Assembly: GCA_945860065.1 (NCBI GenBank)
Contig: CAMAPI010000013.1
Span: forward strand, 1-38,141
Length of the DNA: 38,141 nucleotides
Source of the DNA: Chryseobacterium gleum
Lineage (GTDB): Bacteria; Bacteroidota; Bacteroidia; Flavobacteriales_D; Crocinitomicaceae
Direction: 5' to 3'
Shown: piece after piece, positions 30,461-38,141 of the stretch
How the letters are laid out: every line of letters starts with the position of its first letter
How positions within the stretch are numbered: the first letter of the stretch is position 1
The notes under the pieces: generated by a model
The model's input: the letters and a program-made list of their open reading frames with translations, nothing else
Databases searched by the model: none
Told to the model about the DNA's origin: nothing
Made by a program: the position numbers and the translations under genes

Positions 30461-32503
30461 TTATTCAACAATCTCGAACTCCGTGCGACGATTCATCGCT
30501 CGACTTTCCGCATCTTCGTTTGGTACACGCGGCATGCTTTCACCAAAGCCACTAGCGGTCATACGTTCAGTTGAAACACCTTTCTCTTCTAAATATCGTT
30601 TTACTTCTTCCGCACGCGATTGTGAGAGCTGTAAGTTGCTGTCCTCGTTTCCTAAATCATCTGTATGACCGTTGATACGGATGTTCAAGTTTGGATTTGA
30701 CTGTAAATACTTCGCAAAGCCATTCAAAATCACTTGCGCACGTTTATTCAACTCATACGAATCTGTCATATATAAGATATCGGCAATCGTGTAGGGTTTT
30801 CCGGCCACTAAACTGTCGACTTGCATCACTTTCACTTCCACGTGTCGTTCGCTGCGATTCTGTAATTGTTCGCTGCTCACCGTTTGTGCTTGAAAGGCAA
30901 AATTTTCTTTGTTTACGGAAAGGGTGATGTCCTGTTTTTGATCTACTTTCACCACCGCTGCGTATTTCCCGTCTTCCGCGTTGACTTTGAAATTGACCGT
31001 TTCTCCTGTCTCATTATAGGTGATATCAACCGTTGCGTTGCTTACGGCATTTCCGGCCTCATCCTTTAGTTCTCCGCGTAAAATGACTACTTCTTTGGGA
31101 CGAGCGGCCTCATATAAGTCAAAAGAATAAATGTTCCAGTCACCATCCTTAGCGGTGGAGAAATAAGCAACTTTTCCACTTGTGGACACAAATAGTCCCA
31201 ATTCATCCTGTGGAGAATTGATGGGATAGCCAATGTTCTTCGGTTCGGTCCATTTGTCGCCTTCTTTTCGAATGTAAAAAATATCGAGTCCTCCGAGTCC
31301 TTTGCGCGATTTCGTACTCGTGGAAACGAAGTACAGCGTTTCTCCGTCCTGGTGAAAAAAAGGACTCTTATCCTTCGCTGCGGTATTGACGATATCGAAG
31401 GGTTTCGCCATGCTCCACGTTCCGTCTACTTGTTTTTCGGAATAATAAATATCATTGTCCCTTGATCCTTTACGTAAAGTCGCGAAGAACAAGAGTTTTC
31501 CATCCGCTGACAACGATGGCTGCGCTTCCCATCCGTCCTTCGTATTAATGTTTGGACCCATATTGATCAATGGTGTCCACTTGAAATCATTTCCACCACG
31601 ACCACTTCGGGTATACGTTGTTGTATACAAATCGCAATTCAAATAATCTTTGTTGTAGACTTTCTCCACTTTACAGGCACAAATAATCATTTCACGGTTG
31701 TCCACGGACAAAGAAGCGGTTCCATAATTATAAAACGTTCCGTTGTTAAAAGGTTGAGGTAGGGGAGAACCTGGGGAATAAAGGACATCAGACTCTCCTC
31801 GTTCTGAAATCGTAAATTCTTCGCGAATGTTCGTGGCAATATCTCCCAAATTGGTTCGGTCTACCTTGCGCGTATAGAAAAGCAAATCGTTATCTGGAGA
31901 AATCATGGGAAAATATTCGTCTAATTTCGAACTCACGCCTCCCACTTTTTTCGGGATAAAGGGAACGGGATTTTCCACAAGCTCTTTTTGAAACTTGAGG
32001 TCATCCACAATGAGCTGTATTTCTACTTTCTGTGTAGCGTAGGTTTCCGAAAGTCCACTCGGATTGATGCTATCAAAGGCTAAGAATTTTTCTAAAAAAG
32101 GAAGGGCTTTTTCATCCTCCCCATAATTGTACAGGACTTTCCCGCAGTAATAGTAGCAATCGGAGTGAAAACTTGAGCATTTTTGTGACGTTGTTTGATA
32201 GAATAATATGGATTTTTTTAAGAGTCCTTCTCCTTCCTCCGAATTCGGATCTGTCTTCAACTTGAAGCTGGCTTGTTGATAGCACAATTGCGCATAGTAA
32301 TAATAACTTTCCGCGTGATTCGGGTATTTTCGCATCAGCTCGCCAAATTGCGCAGTTTGACTCTTAAAATCATTTGCGGCTACTGCTTCTGTTAATAGTT
32401 TTCGTATCTTCTTATCGTCTGTACCACATGGATCGTCTTGACTCCATGAAATTGAAGTGAGTCCAAGCAGTAGAAATAAAATGAAATGTAATTTTTGCAT
32501 CAT
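30461..32503 (-). CDS. OmpA-family protein with TPR and PD40 propeller, PorE-like
   Basis: A 680-residue exported envelope protein. Modules in order: signal peptide (to about 22, SISWSQDDPC), TPR-like helices (about 30-165, with ESYYYYAQLCYQQASF and LYNYGEDEKALPFLEKFL), and a PD40-type propeller (about 190-460, DEYFPMISPDNDLLFYTRK, WEAQPSLSADGKLLFFATLR, DKSPFFHQDGETLYFVST). A carboxypeptidase-regulatory-like domain (about 470-545) follows. The OmpA C-terminal peptidoglycan-binding domain comes last (INGHTDDLGNEDSNLQLSQSRAEEVKRYL). This order matches T9SS component PorE and related envelope proteins; which one is undecided. Two ATGs in tandem open it. It lies alone on the minus strand, with the palindrome pair just beyond its stop. 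Confidence 0.87.
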   Translation of the reverse strand: MMQKLHFILFLLLGLTSISWSQDDPCGTDDKKIRKLLTEAVAANDFKSQTAQFGELMRKYPNHAESYYYYAQLCYQQASFKLKTDPNSEEGEGLLKKSILFYQTTSQKCSSFHSDCYYYCGKVLYNYGEDEKALPFLEKFLAFDSINPSGLSETYATQKVEIQLIVDDLKFQKELVENPVPFIPKKVGGVSSKLDEYFPMISPDNDLLFYTRKVDRTNLGDIATNIREEFTISERGESDVLYSPGSPLPQPFNNGTFYNYGTASLSVDNREMIICACKVEKVYNKDYLNCDLYTTTYTRSGRGGNDFKWTPLINMGPNINTKDGWEAQPSLSADGKLLFFATLRKGSRDNDIYYSEKQVDGTWSMAKPFDIVNTAAKDKSPFFHQDGETLYFVSTSTKSRKGLGGLDIFYIRKEGDKWTEPKNIGYPINSPQDELGLFVSTSGKVAYFSTAKDGDWNIYSFDLYEAARPKEVVILRGELKDEAGNAVSNATVDITYNETGETVNFKVNAEDGKYAAVVKVDQKQDITLSVNKENFAFQAQTVSSEQLQNRSERHVEVKVMQVDSLVAGKPYTIADILYMTDSYELNKRAQVILNGFAKYLQSNPNLNIRINGHTDDLGNEDSNLQLSQSRAEEVKRYLEEKGVSTERMTASGFGESMPRVPNEDAESRAMNRRTEFEIVE

Positions 32504-32512
32504 AACGAATTT

Positions 32513-32539
32513 AATGTGCTAATGAGCCAATGTGCTAAT
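32513..32539. repeat. Short direct repeat AATGTGCTAAT
   Basis: AATGTGCTAAT occurs at 32513-32523 and again at 32529-32539 with an AATGAGCC relative between. It lies in the 65 bp gap between the OmpA-type gene and the threonine aldolase gene, before a CT-rich stretch that runs into the aldolase 3' end. Function unknown. Confidence 0.5.
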
Positions 32540-32568
32540 TCTTCCCGCTCTCTTTCTCGCTCTGTTTC

Positions 32569-33591
32569 TCACTCTCTAATCATTCCAATCTTCTCGCACG
32601 TAAAATCAATATCCTCCGCCGAAATATCCAAATGCGTCACGAAACGTAACATTCCTGGTCCAAAAGCCATGGCGAGGATCCCGAAGGACATAAACTGTGC
32701 CAATATCTCATCGCGTTTTGCTGGATTTTTCAATTGTACCACTACGATGTTCGTTTCCACACCAAGAACGCCATCCACCCAATTTTGTTTCAAGAAGGTT
32801 TCTTCGAGTTGCTTGGCATGACGATGGTCCTCCGTTAAGCGTTCACGGTTGTGCGTTAACGCGTAGAGTCCACCGGCAGCAATAATTCCCGCCTGACGCA
32901 TGCCGCCGCCCATCACTTTTCTTACGCGACGTGCCTTGTGTATGAACTCACGCGAGCCAACAAGTACGGATCCAACCGGAGCGCCGAGTCCCTTGGACAA
33001 ACAAATGCTGATGGAATCGAAGGCGGCACCGTATTCTGCAGGATTCACTTGATTCACTGCTAAGGCATTGCACACCCGCGCACCGTCGAGGTGAAGGGGA
33101 AGTCCAAGTTTGTCGCAAAGTGCTTTGACTTCTAAAATTTGTTTAAAATCGTATACAGCGCCTCCACCACGATTGGCAGTGTCTTCTAAGGAAACGAGTT
33201 GGGTCAGTGGAAAATGGACATCCAACGGCGGATTGATCCATTGTTCAATTGTTTTCGCGTCAATGCGGCCGCGTTCACCTTTTAACAAGCGAACGGAAGC
33301 CCCACTGTTTTTCGCGATTCCACCACCTTCGTATTTGTAGATGTGACTTTCCTCGTGGCAAATGACTTCACTTCCGGGTTGCACATGGACATTGATGGCA
33401 ATTTGGTTGGTCTGCGTTCCGGAGGAACAAAAAAGTCCAGCTTCTTTCCCAAACATTTGTGCAGCATAGGTTTCCAGGGCGATGATGCTTGGGTCTTCCC
33501 CGAAAACATCGTCCCCAACTTCCGCTAAAAACATCGCTTCCTTCATGGCTGCACTCGGTTTTGTCACTGTATCACTTCGAAAATCAATCAT
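32569..33591 (-). CDS. ltaE: Low-specificity threonine aldolase
   Basis: A 340-residue PLP enzyme of the beta-eliminating lyase/threonine aldolase family, cleaving threonine or allo-threonine to glycine and acetaldehyde. Seen: MIDFRSDTVTKPSAAM at the start, EVGDDVFGEDPS, GLFCSSGTQTNQIAI, the PLP-stacking HIYKYEGGG (His83), EDTANRGGG, the PLP-binding LHLDGAR (Asp169), and CLSKGLGAPVGS with the Schiff-base Lys200. Length is normal. The frame opens with a TTG at 33609, but the ATG at 33591 begins the conserved sequence exactly. It is divergent from the permease gene across a 23 bp gap, too short for fully separate promoters. Confidence 0.95.
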   Translation of the reverse strand: MIDFRSDTVTKPSAAMKEAMFLAEVGDDVFGEDPSIIALETYAAQMFGKEAGLFCSSGTQTNQIAINVHVQPGSEVICHEESHIYKYEGGGIAKNSGASVRLLKGERGRIDAKTIEQWINPPLDVHFPLTQLVSLEDTANRGGGAVYDFKQILEVKALCDKLGLPLHLDGARVCNALAVNQVNPAEYGAAFDSISICLSKGLGAPVGSVLVGSREFIHKARRVRKVMGGGMRQAGIIAAGGLYALTHNRERLTEDHRHAKQLEETFLKQNWVDGVLGVETNIVVVQLKNPAKRDEILAQFMSFGILAMAFGPGMLRFVTHLDISAEDIDFTCEKIGMIRE

Positions 33592-33614
33592 TACTATTAT
33601 TTTTAACAAAAATA

Positions 33615-34388
33615 ATGAAAATGGAAAGTGAAATCAGTATTGCTGTCGTTTGTTTAGCAGGATCTTTTGCGACTTTTTTTTCCGGATTCGGATTAGGAAC
33701 TATTTTACTTCCCGTTTTCAGCCTGTATTTCCCGATAGAACTCGCTATTTTGGCAACGGCGCTCGTGCATTTCACGAACAATATCTTCAAAATAACATTG
33801 ATGGGGAAGCATTTGGATTTTTCCCTTTTCAAGCGTGTTGGCATCACTGCGTTGATTGGAGCGATTGTCGGAGCGAGTGTGTTGACTTGGGTTGGACATG
33901 CTGGTAATATGTATGCATCTCCCATTTGGGAAGGGAAGTCAATCAGTTATGTGTCCTTTTTCGTCGGATTACTGATGTTGTTTTTCGTCGTTTTTGAGTG
34001 GAAGTCCATTCGTTTCCCTTTTTCACATTCACCGTATTTTCTTCCTTTCGGTGGACTTTTAAGCGGATTTTTTGGAGGATTTTCCGGACACCAAGGCGCC
34101 TTGCGTTCGGCGTTTTTGTCCAAGATTACGCTGGACAAACAATTATTCGTAGCTACGAGCGCCTTGATTTCCTTGTTGATCGATGTTTCGAGAATTTCCA
34201 TATACAGTAGTTCTACAGAGTGGGGACAGTTGAACGTTCGCTTCCTCGTTATCGGTGGATTATCCGCCTTTGCGGGATCGCTATTAGGCAAGAAGTACTT
34301 GAATAAAGTGTCGTATACCTTTATCAAGTGGATGGTAGGACTCTTTTTAACGCTGATGAGCATCTTGATTTTGACGGGAGGAGTTTAA
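33615..34388 (+). CDS. TauE/SafE family transporter
   Basis: A 257-residue inner-membrane protein with about seven or eight hydrophobic helices, e.g. ISIAVVCLAGSFATFFSGFGLGTILLPVF and VGITALIGAIVGASVLTWVG. The family repeat GLLSGFFGGFSGHQGALRSAFL is in the second half. TauE/SafE proteins export or take up sulfite, sulfoacetate and related organosulfur anions. The substrate here is unknown, though sulfite would fit the ComA-like enzyme elsewhere in the window (a loose inference). The start is the ATG at 33615; the frame is open further upstream through antisense aldolase sequence, which is not coding. The stop overlaps the convergent MORN gene by 4 bases. Confidence 0.85.
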   Translation: MKMESEISIAVVCLAGSFATFFSGFGLGTILLPVFSLYFPIELAILATALVHFTNNIFKITLMGKHLDFSLFKRVGITALIGAIVGASVLTWVGHAGNMYASPIWEGKSISYVSFFVGLLMLFFVVFEWKSIRFPFSHSPYFLPFGGLLSGFFGGFSGHQGALRSAFLSKITLDKQLFVATSALISLLIDVSRISIYSSSTEWGQLNVRFLVIGGLSAFAGSLLGKKYLNKVSYTFIKWMVGLFLTLMSILILTGGV

Positions 34389-35356
34389 TTTCCTTCGGTC
34401 TTTTCATCCGACACTTCCGCTGCTTTTTTCGGTTCGCCTTTTTTGGACTTTTCTAACTTTTTGAAGAGTTCCGTTTTCACCCCAAATTGATCGATGCTAA
34501 ATTCTTCGAGTTTCTCGCTTTTGTTGGTATACGTGGCTTGGTATTTCAATTTTCCATCCGGATAGTATTCCACGTGTTTCCCAATCGGTAGATTGTTTTG
34601 AAAAAATGCTTGTTGCAGCAGCATTCCTTTTTCATCCACCGTTTTAAATTCACCGTTTTTAAAGCCAATAGACCAATTCTCAACGTGTGCTTCTTTTCCG
34701 CTTTCGTAGAAGTAGGTCCATTTCCCATCTTTTTTCCCCTGCTTGTAATTCAAGCGCATTTCTACTTTTCCGGAATCCGTGTAGGTAATATGTGGGCCAT
34801 CTTGAAGTCCAGCTTTGTAATACACCATTTTGCCAAGTTTGGATTCTCGGTAATAGAACTTTTGAACGCCATCCATTAAGTTGTTTTTGTAGGTATGTAG
34901 TTCGATTGTGTCGTTTCGTTCGTTGTCTTCAAACAGAATGTACTTTCCTTGAAGTAAATTGCTAACGTGGTGGATTTCCCGTTCTTTTCTCCCTGACTCA
35001 TAGAAGACAGTGCTTTTTCCATTCAATTTACCCATGTCATACGATTGAATCGACTGTCGGCAGCCATTGTTGTAGTAGGAGGTGTCTATGCCATCGCGAA
35101 ATCCATCAATGATGTTCAAAGATTCCTCAAGATTCCCGTTTTGATGACAGGTAGCACAAGTTCCGGTATATGGAGTAGCGAAATCGCGTTTCATCACATA
35201 CATGTTTCGCTCATCATCAAAGGAAAGTAGGCTGTAACAGTTTTTGACATTTCGAAAATCACACTTATGGATGTTATTTCCACATGGACTCTCATCCTGA
35301 CTAAAAAGTGGAGTGGAGAAGAAGATGTAAGTAATAAGAAGCACGCAATATTTCAT
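34385..35356 (-). CDS. MORN-repeat exported protein (YwqK-like)
   Basis: A 323-residue protein with a signal peptide (MKYCVLLITYIFFSTPLFS), then CysHis-containing segments. A series of MORN_2/YwqK-type repeats follows: GNLEESLNIIDGFRDGID, GKLNGKSTVFYESGRKERE, GLQDGPHITYTDSGKVEMRL, GKKDGKWTYFYESGKEA and GFKNGEFKTVDEKGMLL. The last 40 residues are charged and lysine/glutamate rich. These repeats fold into beta-strands and occur in many Bacteroidota secreted or periplasmic proteins whose role is unknown. A CATCH segment (a CxxCH heme-type string) occurs once but in repeat context. It is downstream of the thioesterase gene by 28 bases. Confidence 0.82.
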   Translation of the reverse strand: MKYCVLLITYIFFSTPLFSQDESPCGNNIHKCDFRNVKNCYSLLSFDDERNMYVMKRDFATPYTGTCATCHQNGNLEESLNIIDGFRDGIDTSYYNNGCRQSIQSYDMGKLNGKSTVFYESGRKEREIHHVSNLLQGKYILFEDNERNDTIELHTYKNNLMDGVQKFYYRESKLGKMVYYKAGLQDGPHITYTDSGKVEMRLNYKQGKKDGKWTYFYESGKEAHVENWSIGFKNGEFKTVDEKGMLLQQAFFQNNLPIGKHVEYYPDGKLKYQATYTNKSEKLEEFSIDQFGVKTELFKKLEKSKKGEPKKAAEVSDEKTEGN

Positions 35357-35384
35357 GCTAAGTGGATTAAAATCAAACAGAAAG

Positions 35385-35777
35385 TTACGCTATTTTTTGA
35401 ATCGCTTCCTTCATTTTCTCCGGAATCTCGATCGTGGACTGCGTCTTTGAGTTAAAGCCCACTAAAACGGATGATCCTTTGGTAACTAGCTGATCGTTCA
35501 CAGTGATTTCATAGCCTAAGGTGAAGCTTTTTGTCCCGATTTGTATCGAATACACTTTTACATGGGGAACGTCGTTTAAAACGATTGGTTTTAAGTACTC
35601 GACTTCATTTTTAACCAAAACCACGCCTTCTTCCATCCAATTCCAATGATCACCAACCAAAGCAGAAAAATAATGCATGCGTGCGATTTCGAAATACGTT
35701 AAATAAATTGCATTGTTGACATGGCCTAAAATATCTAAATCGGTTAAGCGGACATGAATACGAGCTGGAGGAATCAT
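35385..35777 (-). CDS. Acyl-CoA thioesterase, 4-hydroxybenzoyl-CoA thioesterase (hot-dog) family
   Basis: A 130-residue hot-dog-fold thioesterase of the YbgC/4HBT type, hydrolysing acyl-CoA or acyl-ACP thioesters. The family signature near the start, RLTDLDILGHVNNAIYLTYFEIARMHYF, contains the usual Asp (LTDLD) and HVNN site. A helix and strands follow: VVLVKNEVEYLKPIVLNDVPHVKVYSIQIGTKSFTLGYEIT and KGSSVLVGFN. Its ATG overlaps the stop of the upstream dehydratase gene (4 bases), so the two are coupled although the chemistry differs. Substrate unknown. Confidence 0.92.
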   Translation of the reverse strand: MIPPARIHVRLTDLDILGHVNNAIYLTYFEIARMHYFSALVGDHWNWMEEGVVLVKNEVEYLKPIVLNDVPHVKVYSIQIGTKSFTLGYEITVNDQLVTKGSSVLVGFNSKTQSTIEIPEKMKEAIQKIA

Positions 35778-37651
35778 TTGTCGAGAATTTGATATTCGGA
35801 ATTATTGCTAATGAATTCAGGAACAATCTTTTTCATTTGGGTGACTAACGCTGTATTATCTTGCTCAACACAAAGTTCCACAAGTGTTTGTATGCGTTGC
35901 ATTTGTTCATCTGTTTCAATGCGCGTATTGGCGATCATGATTTTCTGATGATGTGTTGGAATGGTGTTTTCCTCGTTGGCTAATAATTCCTCGTATAACT
36001 TTTCACCAGGACGCAATCCAGTAAATTTCAGTTCAATGTCCTTTCCAATTTCTAGTCCTGAAAGTTGAATCATTTTTTTCGCTAGGTCCAAAATTTTCAC
36101 AGACTGACCCATTTCAAACACGAAGATTTCCCCTCCTTTCCCCATTGTTGCGGCTTCTAGCACCAATTGACAAGCTTCTGGGATAGTCATGAAAAACCGG
36201 GTGATGCGCTCGTCTGTAACGGTCACAGGACCACCATTTTCGATTTGTTTTTGAAACAAGGGAATAACGGAACCGTTTGACCCAAGTACATTTCCAAAGC
36301 GTGTGGTAATGAATTGTGTTTTTTGTTGTTCGTTCAATTTTTGAACGTACATCTCTGCAATTCGTTTGGAGGCACCCATCACATTTGTTGGATTTACGGC
36401 TTTATCCGTCGAAATCATAATGAATTTTTGCACACTAAATTCAAACGATAAATCTGCAAGAATTTTTGTTCCTTTCACGTTGGTTTGAACGGCCTCTAAA
36501 GGATTCAGCTCCATCATTGGGACATGCTTATATGCTGCGGCATGAAAAACAATGTCCGGTTGAAACGTCTGAAAAAGTTTTCGCATTCTTTCTTGATTGC
36601 AAATATCTCCGATAACCACTTCAAAACACAAGTTTGAAAAATGTTGATTTAATTCAAATTGCAAATCAAATAACGGTGATTCGGCTTGATCCAAGAGAAT
36701 AATGTTCTTTGGATTGAATTGAGCAATTTGTTGAACAAGTCCACTTCCAATTGATCCGGCAGCGCCGCTTACAAGTATGGTTGCAGAAGAGATTTCTTCA
36801 GAAAGCTGTTTGTTTTGTAAGTCGATTGTTTCTCTACCAAGCAAATCCTCAATCCTGATTTTTTTTAATTGCCGTGAACTAAATACCCCATTAATCCAAC
36901 TTTTGGGATTTGGCACTTTTTGCACTTCCATCTTCAAGGAAATGGCTTCATCTAAAACCGCTTGAAGTTTTTCCCCATCTGGATTTTGAATGGCAATAAT
37001 CAAGGTTTTCGCGTTGAGTTCTAATTGAAGCTTAGTGAGTTGTCGGGTACTGAATACTTTAACTCCTTCGATGCGTGTCCCTTGTAGTTTTTCATTATCG
37101 TCAATAAATGCAGCTGCAACTTGATGATTTCGCGTATCTTTCTCTAAGGTTCTTTTGGTAATCAAACCAGAAATGCCAGCTCCATAAATGATGATAGATT
37201 CCTGAAACCCTCTATCTTTGATAGATTCTAGGTACAGTAATTTGATGATAAACCTTCCACCAACAATAAAGAATATACTTGCAAGGAATTCCATCACCAA
37301 CACGGACATTGGGAATAAAAAGAATCCATCCAGTTGATGAAAGCGAATAAGTCCGGCAATCAAAAAGAGCAGGGTACAGCTCAATTCAGCAAGAAAAATT
37401 CGTTTAAGATCCTCTGTCGAAGTATACCGAACAAGTCCTTTTTGAATTTGGAACAAATAGAAAACAATCAGTTTAACTATGATAAAAAACCACAGCGACT
37501 TTGAAAGGATTTCCCATTCTGATTGAATCAAAGAAAAATCCGCCTTGAGGTCAAAGCGGATTAAATAAGCAAAAGCAAGGGCACACAGATGAATGATTAA
37601 GTCCAGAAGAACGACCACCCATCTCGGCGTATTTTGTTTTAATTTAAGCAC
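35774..37651 (-). CDS. CapD/WbpM-type UDP-sugar 4,6-dehydratase, membrane-bound
   Basis: A 625-residue enzyme starting at a GTG. It has four or so N-terminal membrane helices (about 12-135) and a first Rossmann domain (IIYGAGISGLITKRTL, about 153-245). The second, catalytic SDR-type domain starts with VSGAAGSIGSGLVQQ (about 294-308). The active site reads ISTDKAVNPTNVMGASKR: Ser414, then Met425 in place of the usual Tyr, then Lys429. This Ser-Met-Lys triad is that of WbpM-type UDP-GlcNAc/GalNAc 4,6-dehydratases. They make UDP-4-keto-6-deoxy-hexosamine for surface polysaccharide and N-glycan sugars. A glycan gene cluster may continue to the right. Confidence 0.93.
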   Translation of the reverse strand: MLKLKQNTPRWVVVLLDLIIHLCALAFAYLIRFDLKADFSLIQSEWEILSKSLWFFIIVKLIVFYLFQIQKGLVRYTSTEDLKRIFLAELSCTLLFLIAGLIRFHQLDGFFLFPMSVLVMEFLASIFFIVGGRFIIKLLYLESIKDRGFQESIIIYGAGISGLITKRTLEKDTRNHQVAAAFIDDNEKLQGTRIEGVKVFSTRQLTKLQLELNAKTLIIAIQNPDGEKLQAVLDEAISLKMEVQKVPNPKSWINGVFSSRQLKKIRIEDLLGRETIDLQNKQLSEEISSATILVSGAAGSIGSGLVQQIAQFNPKNIILLDQAESPLFDLQFELNQHFSNLCFEVVIGDICNQERMRKLFQTFQPDIVFHAAAYKHVPMMELNPLEAVQTNVKGTKILADLSFEFSVQKFIMISTDKAVNPTNVMGASKRIAEMYVQKLNEQQKTQFITTRFGNVLGSNGSVIPLFQKQIENGGPVTVTDERITRFFMTIPEACQLVLEAATMGKGGEIFVFEMGQSVKILDLAKKMIQLSGLEIGKDIELKFTGLRPGEKLYEELLANEENTIPTHHQKIMIANTRIETDEQMQRIQTLVELCVEQDNTALVTQMKKIVPEFISNNSEYQILDK

Positions 37652-37676
37652 ACGTAAAGATAGGAATACTTATGAA

Positions 37677-38141
37677 TTACTTGCTTCGAACCACGGTAAC
37701 ATTTCCATGTTTCAAGATTTCGTTACCTCCATTAGATACTGCCTTCGCGATGTAAAAATAAACTCCTTCTAGCACATCGTCTCCAGATTCATCTTTACCA
37801 TCCCACATAAATGCTGGGTTATCATACTCTCTGATAACTTGTCCCCAACGGTTTAAAATCGTACAATTGAACGTTTTAATTCCTCCAAAGAAAAGTAATT
37901 GGAAATAATCGTTGTTCCCATCATTATTAGGTGTAAACACATTTGGTACTTCAATGTCACAGAAGTAGAAATTAACGGTTGCCGTATCAATAGAGACTCC
38001 ACACATGTTTGTCGTCGACACAATGTATTCACCAGTTTCTGTTACACTGATGGCTGATGTTGTTTCACCAGTTGACCATATATAGCTCACATTTTGAGGT
38101 TGAACCAAGGCTGCCAGAACCTGAGTTTCGCCAATACAAAG
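37677..38141 (-). CDS. Gliding-motility-associated C-terminal domain protein, partial (T9SS type B)
   Basis: The coding frame runs off the right edge without a stop, so only the C-terminal ~154 residues are visible. The first residues (LCIGETQVLAALVQPQNVSYIWSTGETTSAISVTETGEYIVSTTNMCG) are a PKD/Ig-like repeat. The rest is the CHU_C / gliding-motility-associated C-terminal domain: DIEVPNVFTPNNDGNNDYFQL, IKTFNCTILNRWGQVIRE, WDGKDESGDDVLEGVYFYIAKAV and the final HGNVTVVRSK. This domain directs export through the type IX system as a type B signal. The full protein is likely large and surface-exposed; its function lies in the missing part. Confidence 0.9.
   Translation of the reverse strand, partial: LCIGETQVLAALVQPQNVSYIWSTGETTSAISVTETGEYIVSTTNMCGVSIDTATVNFYFCDIEVPNVFTPNNDGNNDYFQLLFFGGIKTFNCTILNRWGQVIREYDNPAFMWDGKDESGDDVLEGVYFYIAKAVSNGGNEILKHGNVTVVRSK

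Noticed and set aside
30380-30574. 64-codon frame across the REP-like palindromes
   Set aside because: It is made of the palindrome and the antisense end of the OmpA-type gene.
33489-33614. N-terminal extension of the TauE/SafE gene
   Set aside because: It is antisense to the conserved start of the threonine aldolase and has no membrane-protein character; the ATG at 33615 fits the family.
34598-35230. Heme c binding protein from the CATCH string (near 34385-35356)
   Set aside because: Only one CxxCH is present, with no cytochrome fold around it; it sits in a MORN-type repeat.

Overview
This window reads as the chromosome of a member of Bacteroidota, most likely order Flavobacteriales. The evidence is: TonB-dependent receptors with an N-terminal carboxypeptidase-like regulatory domain; a type IX secretion (T9SS) type A tail at the end of one protein and a gliding-motility-type C-terminal domain at the right edge; a TPR / beta-propeller / OmpA protein of PorE type; an unusually large signal peptidase I; and promoters of the TTG-N17-24-TAnnTTTG form rather than sigma70 boxes. 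Genus is not assignable from the sequence alone; a Crocinitomicaceae/Fluviicola-like organism is a guess. No phage, insertion sequence, CRISPR array or plasmid module is visible. Most of the window is core genome, densely packed, with many 1-11 bp gene overlaps.

Layout, left to right. 1-3.9 kb: the end of a SurA-like chaperone, a MoxR ATPase, a small Cys/His-rich membrane protein and a TonB receptor. 4.0-7.2 kb: a tight TPR / phosphosulfolactate-synthase-like / seven-bladed WD40 cluster, then a secreted FG-GAP protein (to 9.4 kb). 9.4-14.6 kb, minus strand: RidA, a glycosyltransferase fused to a phosphoglycosyltransferase-like region, a 2-oxoacid dehydrogenase E2, a DEDDh exonuclease and a fumarylacetoacetate-hydrolase-family enzyme. 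14.7-20.3 kb, plus strand: pabA/trpG (frameshifted at an A11 run), a DUF2147 protein, a second TonB receptor, ndk and prfC. 20.3-20.9 kb: a gene-free stretch with three near-identical ~100 bp repeats, next to tRNA-Lys(UUU) on the minus strand. 21-24.4 kb: aroK, an outer-membrane protein, tag, a beta-propeller protein and a WbqC-family protein. 24.4-29.2 kb, minus strand: parA-parB-DUF5683-dapB-lepB-wbqC, one compact operon joining chromosome partitioning, lysine/peptidoglycan precursor synthesis and protein export. 29.4-38.1 kb: an FHA protein, rplS, a REP-like palindrome pair, an OmpA-type protein, a threonine aldolase, a TauE/SafE permease, a MORN-repeat protein, a thioesterase, a CapD/WbpM-type sugar-nucleotide dehydratase and the end of a T9SS-exported protein.

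The features most worth a second look are non-coding or irregular: the repeat cluster beside tRNA-Lys, whose units share an 11-mer with the tRNA and carry terminator-like hairpins; the REP-like CGCAGGATT palindromes, with a degenerate copy inside that cluster; the A11 frameshift in pabA; and a strong hairpin terminator only 16 nt before the prfC start. I did not find a clear-cut new defence or mobile system.
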